Shown here: one piece after another, positions 8,349 to 15,772 of the stretch
Position numbering within the stretch: position 1 is the first letter of the stretch
How the letters are laid out: every line of letters begins with the position of its first letter
DNA from: a bacterium M00.F.Ca.ET.205.01.1.1
Lineage (GTDB): Bacteria; Pseudomonadota; Alphaproteobacteria; Rhizobiales; Rhizobiaceae
Length of the DNA stretch: 64,000 nucleotides
NCBI GenBank assembly: GCA_004791255.1
Contig: SRUQ01000007.1
Location: 124,001 to 188,000 of the forward strand
Direction: 5' to 3'
Translations under genes and position numbers: made by a program
The notes under the pieces: model-generated
Databases searched by the model: none
What the model was told of the DNA's origin: nothing
The model's input: the letters and a program-made list of their open reading frames with translations, nothing else

Positions 8349-10232
8349 CTACGACACTTCCGACGTGCGCCGGCGCACCACGACGCCCAGTTCGTCGCTT
8401 TCGCGGGCGATGCGTAGCCGCTCCTCGGCTTCGGTCGCCTCGCGCTGGCGGTCCCACATCGATGCATAGAGGCCGTGCTTGCGCATCAGATCGACATGGG
8501 TGCCGCGCTCGGCGATCTGGCCATCCTTGAGCACGATGATCTCGTCGGCGGAAATCACCGTCGACAGGCGGTGCGCAATGACAATGGTGGTGCGGCCCTT
8601 GCTGACGAGATCGAGCGCGGCCTGGATTTCCTGCTCGGTGTGGCTGTCCAGCGCCGAGGTCGCCTCGTCGAGCATCAGGATCGGCGGCGCCTTGAGGATG
8701 GTGCGGGCTATCGCCACGCGCTGCTTCTCGCCGCCCGACAGTTTCAGCCCGCGCTCGCCGACCATCGACTTATAGCCGTCGGGCAGCTTCTCGATGAACG
8801 GTCCGATCTGGGCGAGTTCAGCGGCCTTCTGCACCTCCTCCTCGCTGGCGCCGACGCGGCCGTAGCGGATGTTGTAGGCGATGGTGTCGTTGAACAGCAC
8901 CGTGTCCTGCGGCACCATGCCGAGCACGGCGCGCAGGCTCTCCTGCGTGACATCCCTGATGTCCTGGCCGTCGATCAGCACCTGGCCACCTTGTACGTCA
9001 TAGAACCGGAACAGCAGCCGCGAGATGGTCGACTTTCCGGCGCCCGAGGGTCCGACGATGGCCACCGTCTTGCCAGCCGGCACCTCAAAGGAGACGCCCT
9101 TCAGTATCTTGCGGTTCTGATCGTAGGAGAAATGCACGTCGCGGAACTCGACCTTGCCGGCGCTGACGACCAAAGGCTTTGCATCCGGCTTGTCGACGAT
9201 CTCTTGCGGCACGTCGAGCAGGTCGAACATGTGCTCGATATCGGTCAGTCCTTGCCGGATTTCACGGTAGATGAAGCCGATGAAGTTGAGCGGCACGGAA
9301 AGCTGCACCAGCATGGCATTGATGAAGACGAAATCGCCGACCGTCTGCGTGTGGGCCTGCACCTCCAGCGCCGACATGCACATGACGACGACAGTGCCGA
9401 CACCGAAGATGAAGCCCTGGCCGAAGTTCAGCCAACCGAGCGAAGTCCAGGTCTTGGTGGCGGCGATCTCGTAGCGCGCCATCGAGCGGTCGAAGCGGTC
9501 GGCTTCCATGCGCTCATTGGTGAAGTACTTGACCGTCTCGAAATTGAGCAGCGAGTCGATCGCCTTGGTGTTGGCGTCGGTGTCGCTATCGTTCATGTCG
9601 CGGCGGATCGAGATGCGCCAGTCGCTGGCCTTGACCGTGAACCAGACGTAGAGCCAGACGGTGACTGCGACCACGGCCACGTATTTCCAGCCATAGGTGA
9701 AGCCGAAGATGCCGGCGGTCAGCCCGAATTCGAGGATGGTTGGCGCCGTGTTGAGCATGATGAAGCGCACGATCGTCTCGATGCCCTTGGTGCCGCGCTC
9801 GATGATGCGCGACAGGCCGCCGGTGCGGCGCTCCAGATGGAACCGCAGCGACAGCTGGTGCATGTGGACGAAGGTGCGGAAGGCAAGCTGGCGCACCGCA
9901 TGCTGGCCAACGCGGGCAAACAGCGCGTCGCGCAACTGGTTGAAGCCGAGCTGAACGAGTCTCAGCACATTGTAGGCAACGACCAGCATCACCGGGGCAA
10001 GCAGGAAAGATGGCAGCGGCGGCGGCGTCTTGGCGGCGCCGGCCAGCGCGTCGGTTGCCCATTTGAAAAAATAGGGACCGGCGACCAACGTCACCTTGGC
10101 AACGACAAGCAGCAGCGTCGCCCATGTCACCCGTGCCCTGAGATCGGCGCGATCGGCCGGCCACATATAGGGCCATAGGTTGCGCAATGTGGTCAGGGTC
10201 GAGGTGTCGGCGGAGACGGTTTTTTCGGCCAC
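8349..10232 (-). CDS. Atm1/HMT1-type ABC exporter (permease + ATPase)
   Basis: This 627-residue half-transporter carries a six-helix type I exporter domain (about 25-320) and an ATPase domain (about 345-600). It shows Walker A GPSGAGKST (about 392), signature LSGGEKQR (about 495), Walker B ILMLDEAT, and the H-loop IAHRLST. The opening LRNLWPYMWPADR and the overall layout resemble mitochondrial and bacterial Atm1, which export glutathione-linked metals or sulfur species. Translation starts at GTG, 25 bp after a Cys-rich ArsR regulator. This supports a role in heavy-metal or thiol-conjugate export across the inner membrane; the substrate is inferred. Confidence 0.9.
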   Translation of the reverse strand: MAEKTVSADTSTLTTLRNLWPYMWPADRADLRARVTWATLLLVVAKVTLVAGPYFFKWATDALAGAAKTPPPLPSFLLAPVMLVVAYNVLRLVQLGFNQLRDALFARVGQHAVRQLAFRTFVHMHQLSLRFHLERRTGGLSRIIERGTKGIETIVRFIMLNTAPTILEFGLTAGIFGFTYGWKYVAVVAVTVWLYVWFTVKASDWRISIRRDMNDSDTDANTKAIDSLLNFETVKYFTNERMEADRFDRSMARYEIAATKTWTSLGWLNFGQGFIFGVGTVVVMCMSALEVQAHTQTVGDFVFINAMLVQLSVPLNFIGFIYREIRQGLTDIEHMFDLLDVPQEIVDKPDAKPLVVSAGKVEFRDVHFSYDQNRKILKGVSFEVPAGKTVAIVGPSGAGKSTISRLLFRFYDVQGGQVLIDGQDIRDVTQESLRAVLGMVPQDTVLFNDTIAYNIRYGRVGASEEEVQKAAELAQIGPFIEKLPDGYKSMVGERGLKLSGGEKQRVAIARTILKAPPILMLDEATSALDSHTEQEIQAALDLVSKGRTTIVIAHRLSTVISADEIIVLKDGQIAERGTHVDLMRKHGLYASMWDRQREATEAEERLRIARESDELGVVVRRRTSEVS

Positions 10233-10257
10233 TTTTCTTGCCTTTTGGGTGGGAGGG

Positions 10258-10605
10258 TCAGCGGCCGGAGCAGCAGGAATTGACGAGTTCGCTCAGCGAT
10301 TCCGATGTCTGCGCGAGCGCGGCGTGGTCGACCGTATAGCGCGAACGCTGACGGTCGGGCTCGAAGCGAACCAGACCAGCATCGACCAGTATCTTGAGGT
10401 GTTGGGAAACCGTGGATTGTGCCAGATCGAAGCGGTCGACGACTTCGCGGCAACAGCAGGAATTGCTGGCCGACAGGTGCTTGATGATTTCGATGCGAGC
10501 CGGGTGCGACAGCGCCGCCAGCCGAATGGCAACGGCGTGGCTGTCAGTCGCAACATCATGCGGCAAGTGGCACTGGCCGCCGGCTTCTGGAAGGGAGTCG
10601 CTCAT
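10258..10605 (-). CDS. ArsR family metalloregulator
   Basis: This 115-residue ArsR/SmtB winged-helix repressor spans HPARIEIIKHLSAS through STVSQHLKILVDAGLVRFEP. A run of three cysteines (SNSCCCREVV) sits at the start of the helix where ArsR-type sensors place their alpha-3 metal site, and two further cysteines end the protein (NSCCSGR). This suggests a thiolate site for a soft metal or metalloid. It is the first gene of a two-gene operon with the Atm1-like exporter (25-bp gap). The simplest model is metal-released repression of its own operon. The metal itself cannot be read from the sequence. Confidence 0.88.
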   Translation of the reverse strand: MSDSLPEAGGQCHLPHDVATDSHAVAIRLAALSHPARIEIIKHLSASNSCCCREVVDRFDLAQSTVSQHLKILVDAGLVRFEPDRQRSRYTVDHAALAQTSESLSELVNSCCSGR

Positions 10606-10669
10606 CGTCCATCGGCGATAAACGATGACCGAAGCTGCGGCAAGCTACCCTTATGGGCAGAGTCTGGAA

Positions 10670-10704
10670 CTGCCAATCTCCCCCCACGTGGGGGAGATTG
10701 GCAG
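10670..10704. repeat. Palindromic intergenic repeat
   Basis: A 15-bp perfect inverted repeat (ctgccaatctccccc and its complement) surrounds a 5-nt centre. It lies between the stop of the LysM gene and the start of arsR. Palindromes with this GATCTCCCCC core are frequent in intergenic regions of Mesorhizobium and relatives. It could also end or stabilise the LysM transcript, but it has no T tract. Confidence 0.65.
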
Positions 10705-10712
10705 CAGGTCGG

Positions 10713-12317
10713 CTATTTCGTCTTGGTTGGCGCCGTCGTCGCCTGCTCGCCCATCGCCTTGAGGTCGGCGGCTTCGCCTTCCTTCGACTTCTCAGGGACC
10801 TTGAACACCTGCCCCGGCCAGATGCGGTCGGGATCGCTGATCTGGTCCTGGTTAGCGAGGTAGATGGTCGAATAGCGGACGCCGTGGCCATAGACGCGGC
10901 GCGAGATTCGCCACAGCGTGTCGTGGCGACGGATGATCACGGCGCCGTCGGCATGTTCGAGCTTGGGTGCCACCGTCTCGGGCAAGTCGCTCGGCGGGGT
11001 CGCCGCCGCTACGACGGCCGGAGCCTCCGTGGCGGGCGCTGCCGGTGCTGCAGGTGCCGTCCCGGCCGGAGCGGCGGCAACGGCCGGCGCCTCGGTGGTC
11101 GGCGCTGCGGGAGCCGGAGCGGCAGGTGCTTCGGCGGCCGCAGGAGCAGCCGGCTTGGTCTCCGCAGGCTTGGTCTCGGCGGGCGCCACGGCGGCAACCG
11201 ATTCGCCTGGTTCGCGCTCGAACGGTACGGCGGCGCGGGCTACCACCTTCACGCCGTCGGCATCGAGGCCGTCGACATGGATGGTGTAGCTGCCGACGGG
11301 AATGTCGCGCGTCGCCTCGACGAGGAAGTGCCCGTCCGGCGACGTCTGCGCGTCACCGAGCAGGATGTCGTTGGCATAGGCGCGTACCTTGCGGCCCGGA
11401 TCGGCGAGGCCGGCGACGAAGATCTTGTTGCCGTCGATTTCGACCGCTTCAACGACGATCCTGGGTTCGGCAGCCGGTGCGGCAGGCGGCGTTGCGGGCG
11501 CTGCAGGTGCAGGCTTTGCTTCCACCAACGCCGGCGCGGTTGCTGCCGGCGCAGCAGGTGCCGGAGCGGTCGTTGCAGGCGCTTCGGCGGCCGGAACCGC
11601 TGGCGCAGGAGCAGCCGGTGCGGCAGCCTGGTCGCCGGTGGCTGGTGCGGCCGGTTTTGTCTCGGCCGCTGGAACGGTGAGCAGTTCGGCCGGCTTGCCC
11701 GGCTCTTCAACCATGGCCAGCACCTGGCCGGCCGCATTGGCCGGAACCGAAACGACAGCGGTCTGCACCGATGCGGTCACGACCGTTCCGGTCGTCGAAC
11801 GCAGCGAAATCGTATAATCGCCAGGTTTCAGCGGATCGTCGAGGACGATGACAAAGGCGCCGTCGGGACCGGCGACGGTCGAGCCGATCACAGTCGCGCC
11901 GTTGAGGATCTCGACCTTCGAGTTGGGCTCCGCGTTGCCGGCGACGACGATCGAACCGTTGCTTTCGACGCGCACGACGTCGAAGGTCGGCGCGATCGGG
12001 CCCGCTGCGGCGGGTGCCGCCGGAGCCGCCGCATCCGTCCCGGGCGCTGCCGGCGCCGCGGCTTCGGTTGACGGTGCGGCTGGAGCGGTCGCCTGGGGCG
12101 CCGCGGCGGGAGCGGCCGGCACGGCCGGCGCCGGCAATCGCCCTTCGGTGCCGGGATCCGCCGGTTTCGGCGCCGCGGGCGGCGTCAAGGCCGCCACCTG
12201 CGGCGGCGGCGTACGATTAAGATACGGGTCGAGCGCGCCCGACACATAGGCGGTTCCCGCTGCCGCGACGGTCCCACCCGCCGCGAACAAGAACGCCTTC
12301 AAAGGATTGATTGCCAT
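10713..12317 (-). CDS. Ala/Pro-rich LysM-domain envelope protein
   Basis: This is a 534-residue protein. One hydrophobic segment near the N-terminus (AFLFAAGGTVAAAGTAYVSG) anchors or exports it. Long Ala/Pro-rich linkers follow, around three bacterial Ig-like repeats (about 110-190, 265-355 and similar, each with EILNGATVIGS- or IFVAGLADPGRK-type strands). A C-terminal LysM domain (about 455-505; HDTLWRISRRVYGHGVRY...WPGQVFKVP) should bind peptidoglycan. ATG 12317 has AGGGG 11 bp upstream; GTG 12326 is possible but too close to that site. The low-complexity linkers make long antisense frames here meaningless. Confidence 0.88.
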   Translation of the reverse strand: MAINPLKAFLFAAGGTVAAAGTAYVSGALDPYLNRTPPPQVAALTPPAAPKPADPGTEGRLPAPAVPAAPAAAPQATAPAAPSTEAAAPAAPGTDAAAPAAPAAAGPIAPTFDVVRVESNGSIVVAGNAEPNSKVEILNGATVIGSTVAGPDGAFVIVLDDPLKPGDYTISLRSTTGTVVTASVQTAVVSVPANAAGQVLAMVEEPGKPAELLTVPAAETKPAAPATGDQAAAPAAPAPAVPAAEAPATTAPAPAAPAATAPALVEAKPAPAAPATPPAAPAAEPRIVVEAVEIDGNKIFVAGLADPGRKVRAYANDILLGDAQTSPDGHFLVEATRDIPVGSYTIHVDGLDADGVKVVARAAVPFEREPGESVAAVAPAETKPAETKPAAPAAAEAPAAPAPAAPTTEAPAVAAAPAGTAPAAPAAPATEAPAVVAAATPPSDLPETVAPKLEHADGAVIIRRHDTLWRISRRVYGHGVRYSTIYLANQDQISDPDRIWPGQVFKVPEKSKEGEAADLKAMGEQATTAPTKTK

Positions 12318-12375
12318 GTATTTCACTACCCCTTAGCCACCTAACGCCGGTCTAGCCTGTTTTGACATGACCGAC

Positions 12376-12410
12376 AAGAAAAAGCCCCGGCTTGTTACCC
12401 CCTGGGGCTT
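12376..12410 (-). terminator. Terminator-like hairpin upstream of the LysM gene
   Basis: On the minus strand AAGCCCC pairs with GGGGCTT across a 15-nt loop and is followed by TTTTTCTTG. That is the form of an intrinsic terminator reading left. No minus-strand gene lies immediately to the right: the LOG gene is on the plus strand. It is therefore either a leader attenuator for the LysM gene or the end of an untracked antisense or small RNA. Confidence 0.45.
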
Positions 12411-12445
12411 GACCGCGCTTTAAGACCCAATCACCTATCATCAGT

Positions 12446-13057
12446 ATGAACACGATTCGATCCGTCTGCGTCTATTGCGGCTCGTCTCCGGGCCGCAATG
12501 AAATCTACACGAAGGCCGGCCACCTGCTTGGGCGCTCGATTGCCAAAGCAGGTCTGCGGCTGGTCTATGGCGGCGGCACCAAAGGCATCATGGGCGCCGT
12601 CGCGGAAGGCGCGCTCAAGGCGGGCGGCAAGGTTACGGGCATAATCCCTCGCTTCCTGATCAACAGGGAAGCAACCGAAACCGCGCTTGACCGGCTCGAC
12701 GAGTTGCTGATCACCGACAACATGCACGAGCGCAAACATAAGATGTTCGAGAAATCCGACGCCTTTGTGGCGCTGCCTGGCGGCATCGGCACGGTCGAAG
12801 AGATCGTCGAGATCATGACCTGGGCGCAACTCGGCCATCACCGCAAGCCGATCGTCTTCGGCAATGTCAACGGTTTCTGGGATCCGATGCTGACGTTGCT
12901 TGATCACATGGCCGCGGAAGGCTTCATCCACACCGCGCAACGGGTCAAGCCGCTGGTGGTCAACGATCCCGAGGCAATCGTCCCAGCCATCATGGTGGCA
13001 GGCTCTTCCGTCGACGCGCCGACCGAAGGCGTGCAGTCGGTGATCGACAAGATGTAA
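12446..13057 (+). CDS. LOG family (TIGR00730) nucleotide phosphoribohydrolase
   Basis: This 203-residue Rossmann-fold protein belongs to the lysine-decarboxylase-like / LOG family. The signature PGGIGTVEEIVE (about 110-121) is intact, together with the YGGGTKGIMG nucleotide loop (about 40-50) and an N-terminal VCVYCGSSPG strand. Family members release the free base from nucleoside 5'-monophosphates. In plants and plant-associated microbes this activates cytokinins. The old 'lysine decarboxylase' label should not be used. It is transcribed alone, away from the LysM gene. Confidence 0.88.
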   Translation: MNTIRSVCVYCGSSPGRNEIYTKAGHLLGRSIAKAGLRLVYGGGTKGIMGAVAEGALKAGGKVTGIIPRFLINREATETALDRLDELLITDNMHERKHKMFEKSDAFVALPGGIGTVEEIVEIMTWAQLGHHRKPIVFGNVNGFWDPMLTLLDHMAAEGFIHTAQRVKPLVVNDPEAIVPAIMVAGSSVDAPTEGVQSVIDKM

Positions 13058-13126
13058 AGTCAGGGGAGTAAGGGAATAGGGCAGTAAGGCAGTAGGGGAG
13101 AGCAAAAGGCTCGAGAGACTGCAAAC

Positions 13127-13206
13127 CTACTGCCCTACTGCCCTACTGCCCTACTGCCCTACTGCCCTACTGCCCTACTGCCCTACTGCCCTACTGCCCT
13201 ACTGCC
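13127..13206. repeat. Tandem repeat, 10 x 8 bp
   Basis: Ten uninterrupted exact copies of ctactgcc occur. Just upstream (13072-13100) two or three degenerate copies run in the opposite orientation (ggcagtaaggcagtag), so the region can fold back on itself. The right end of the array supplies the last codons and stop of the LysR gene that ends at 13191. Such arrays mutate by slippage. Confidence 0.95.
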
Positions 13207-14075
13207 CTCCGCAAACCAGCAATCACCGCGCGCCTGTCCCGCCGCCGCCAGGCCAGGTGGACCGAGACGGTGCGGTCGAACCAGGGCAGGTCGCGGAACA
13301 CGATGCCGGGCGGCGCGGTGTTCCGCAGGCTGGCCTGCACTGTCGCCAGGCCAAGCCCGGCGCTGACCAGGCCGAGCGAAGTCAGCGGATCCGTCGTCTC
13401 GTAAGCGATGTCGGGCGTGAAGCCGGCCCTGGCGCAGGCTGCCAGGAACTGGACACGAAGCGTATCGCCGGGCTGGCGCACCACGGTGATCCAGGGGCGG
13501 CCGTCGAGATGGGAAGGTCCGATCTCGACGACGTCGGCGAGCGCATCGCCTTCTGGCATGGCCAGCACCAGCGGCTCGCGCCGGATGAGCATCGAGGCAA
13601 TGTCGGGATCCTCGGCCAGCGGCGGCGAATAGACCAGGCCGAGGTCGAGCGTACGCCGGCGTAGCCCCTCCAATTGCGCGGCGGAACGCTGGTTCGTCAA
13701 TCTGAGATGGAAGTCCGGGCGTTCGCGGCGGAACTGCCTGAGCATGCGCGCCAGCAACCCCGCATGCACCGCGCCCTCGACGTAGCCGATAGCGAGGCTG
13801 CCGGCGGCCCCACTAGCGAGACTGCGGCCAAATTCCTCGAGGCGCCGCGCGCCGGCAAGCAGCGCCCGCGCCTCGGCAAGGAAGGCCTGGCCTTCGGCAT
13901 TGAGATGCACCCGCTGCTTCGCCCGTTCGAACAGGGCGACGCCCAGTTGTTGTTCCAGTTGCATGATCTGCCGGCTCAGCGGCGATTGCGAGAGGTGCAG
14001 CAGTTCGGCGGCGCGGCCGACATTCCCCTGCTCGGCGACGGCAACGAAATAGCGGAGTTGGCGCAGATCGAACAT
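13191..14075 (-). CDS. LysR family transcriptional regulator
   Basis: This 294-residue LysR protein starts at ATG 14075 (MFDLRQLRYFVAVAEQGN, the typical N-terminus). The frame also opens at an unsupported TTG at 14102. The helix-turn-helix (about 1-60) includes GRAAELLHLSQSPLSRQI; the effector domain covers about 88-290. It resembles the CatR/BenM-like group that recognises aromatic-catabolism intermediates, which suits the divergent muconolactone-isomerase-like gene. The extreme C-terminus (AVGQ-stop) is encoded by the 8-bp tandem repeat, so its end has been rewritten by the repeat. Confidence 0.9.
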   Translation of the reverse strand: MFDLRQLRYFVAVAEQGNVGRAAELLHLSQSPLSRQIMQLEQQLGVALFERAKQRVHLNAEGQAFLAEARALLAGARRLEEFGRSLASGAAGSLAIGYVEGAVHAGLLARMLRQFRRERPDFHLRLTNQRSAAQLEGLRRRTLDLGLVYSPPLAEDPDIASMLIRREPLVLAMPEGDALADVVEIGPSHLDGRPWITVVRQPGDTLRVQFLAACARAGFTPDIAYETTDPLTSLGLVSAGLGLATVQASLRNTAPPGIVFRDLPWFDRTVSVHLAWRRRDRRAVIAGLRRAVGQ

Positions 14076-14148
14076 ACCCTGCTCAGTCCTGTCAGGTCTC
14101 AACTTTAGCCTAATCAGTCTTGGACTGTCTGGCTAGCGGCAGCAACAA

Positions 14149-14162
14149 TTGGGACATCCCAA
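14149..14162. promoter_or_regulatory. LysR operator candidate
   Basis: The dyad ttggga-ca-tcccaa lies between the divergent LysR and YCII-like genes, with T-N11-A spacing (14149-14161). It is 21 bp before the ATG of the small gene. Assignment to the LysR protein is inferred from position. Confidence 0.35.
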
Positions 14163-14183
14163 CTTTCAAAGCAGGAGACTTCA

Positions 14184-14474
14184 ATGCAGTTCTTTGCCCT
14201 TCTCACCCGCAACACCGAAAGATTCACCGATGCCGATTTCGCGCCACTGCTGCCTGGCGAGGCGGAACAGCGGCGCACGCTCTACGCCGAAGGCGCGGTG
14301 CGCCAGGTGTGGAACCGCGGCGACCTCCCCGGCAGCGGCATGATGCTCGAGGCTGCCAATGATGCCGAGGTGCGCGGCCATCTCGCCACGCTGCCGCTGG
14401 TCAAGGCCGGCATGATGGATATTGCCGCTGTTGTGCCGCTCAATCCCTATCCCGGCTTCGGACCGAAGCGCTGA
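14184..14474 (+). CDS. YCII / muconolactone-isomerase-like protein
   Basis: This 96-residue protein has a ferredoxin-like alpha/beta fold as in YCII proteins and muconolactone delta-isomerase. The C-terminal VPLNPYPGFGP motif is a strong hint towards the isomerase-like group. CAGGAGA lies 8 bp before ATG 14184. It faces a LysR gene, the classical control arrangement in aromatic degradation, but no other catechol-branch genes are in the window. A stand-alone detoxifying or regulatory role is equally likely. Confidence 0.72.
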   Translation: MQFFALLTRNTERFTDADFAPLLPGEAEQRRTLYAEGAVRQVWNRGDLPGSGMMLEAANDAEVRGHLATLPLVKAGMMDIAAVVPLNPYPGFGPKR

Positions 14475-14483
14475 GCCGTATCA

Positions 14484-14499
14484 GACGGCGGCCGCCGTC
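14484..14499. terminator. Palindrome after the YCII-like gene
   Basis: The perfect 16-bp palindrome gacggcggccgccgtc starts 10 bp after the stop codon. It has the position of a transcription terminator or mRNA-end hairpin but lacks a loop and a T tract, so function is uncertain. Confidence 0.35.
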
Positions 14500-14614
14500 G
14501 GCCGCTGCTCGAGCGGCGACCTAGCCACTGCGGCCGGACGGACGCTTTTCGGCGATTCCATTTGCGGCGGACCTCCTGGTTGGTTAATCGGGAGATGGGC
14601 AAGGGGAGTCAACG

Positions 14615-15691
14615 ATGGCGGATAGGATAGGCGGCGCGCCGGATCGCGTTCCGCGCGCTTCGGTCGTCATGACCGTCTACACGGACCAGCGGTTTCTCGA
14701 TGCTGCGGTCAACAGCATCCTGAGCCAGGAGTTCGACGACCTCGAGCTCATCATAGTCGATGACGGGACAGGCCAGGACGCAGTCTTCCAGGAGCTGGTG
14801 CGTCGCGACCCACGCATCCGGCTTGTCACCAACCCGACCAATCTCGGCACCGCCGCCGCCGCCAACCGTGGCATCGAGGCGGCACGCGGCGACATCATCC
14901 TGCGCCTCGATGCCGATGACATCGCCGAGCCGACGCATGTCGGGCGGCACGTCGCCGCGCTGGACGAGGACAGCGAACTTGGCCTCGTCGGAAACGCGGT
15001 GACGCTGATCGACGAAGCCGACCGTGTCGTCGGCGCGCAGCGGATGCCCGAAACGGACCTGGAGATCCGCTGGACCATCCTGTTCCACAATCCCTTCTAC
15101 CATTCGACGATCGCCTACCGCCGCGGCTGCTTCGAGGCAGCCGGGCACTACAGGATCGATGAGCTGGTCTCGCAGGATCACTACCTGTGGTTTGACATGC
15201 TGGGCTTGTGCCGGGCGCGAAACCTGGCCGAGCCGTTGACGCGCTATCGGCTGAACACGCTTGGGCTGACCGCGACAAATGCAAAAAATGCCCGCAATCG
15301 CACGCACCCGATCCGCCAGGCGACCTGGGCGCGCCTCGGCCTGACCTATGACCTCTACGACGACGCTTTCGCCCAGGACCTGACCAACTTCATCCGTGGG
15401 CATGTGATCGCCACCGAACGACGCGCCGCTGCCTATGGCAAGTTGCTTGGCGTACTGAAGACCTTTCTTGCGGCATCGCGCCCCTTCAACCGCGCGGCTG
15501 ACGCGGACGCGGCAACGCGCCTGGCGCATGATATCGTCGAGCGCATGCTCGCCAACCCGCCGCCGGGTCTCATAGCGACGTTGCGCCTATGCCACCTATG
15601 CTGGCCACTCGGCTGGCGCACCGTAACCGGTGCGATGACAAAACGGCTGCGGATTAAGCTCAACAGATGGCTGCCCAAAACAGGCAGGTAA
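14615..15691 (+). CDS. Family 2 glycosyltransferase
   Basis: This 358-residue protein has an N-terminal GT-A domain of CAZy family GT2. ASVVMTVYTDQRFLDAAVNSILSQEFDDLELIIVDDGTG is followed by the nucleotide-sugar loop NLGTAAAANRGI and a DADD metal motif (about 94-97). The C-terminal third (about 230-358) is helical and basic, without clear membrane spans. It probably adds one sugar to a surface polysaccharide or lipid on the cytoplasmic face. It is followed 81 bp later by the three-domain surface-modification gene in the same direction. Confidence 0.9.
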   Translation: MADRIGGAPDRVPRASVVMTVYTDQRFLDAAVNSILSQEFDDLELIIVDDGTGQDAVFQELVRRDPRIRLVTNPTNLGTAAAANRGIEAARGDIILRLDADDIAEPTHVGRHVAALDEDSELGLVGNAVTLIDEADRVVGAQRMPETDLEIRWTILFHNPFYHSTIAYRRGCFEAAGHYRIDELVSQDHYLWFDMLGLCRARNLAEPLTRYRLNTLGLTATNAKNARNRTHPIRQATWARLGLTYDLYDDAFAQDLTNFIRGHVIATERRAAAYGKLLGVLKTFLAASRPFNRAADADAATRLAHDIVERMLANPPPGLIATLRLCHLCWPLGWRTVTGAMTKRLRIKLNRWLPKTGR

Positions 15692-15772
15692 CTGAACTGG
15701 CCCTGGGCCAATCGCCGACGAACGGGGCGCTCTTGAACAGAAGGTGTCGTCCTGCCCGTAAAGAGGAGAACT

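Noticed and set aside
8475..10178. 567-codon plus-strand frame across the ABC exporter
   Set aside because: Antisense shadow of a gene with complete Walker A, signature and Walker B motifs; no recognisable domain.
10713..12326. Several long alternative frames (both strands) in the Ala/Pro-rich LysM gene
   Set aside because: Low-complexity GC-rich sequence keeps most frames open. Only the called frame has a hydrophobic N-terminus, Ig-like strands and a LysM domain.
13127..13206. Possible CRISPR array
   Set aside because: The 8-bp units are directly contiguous with no spacers and there are no cas genes.
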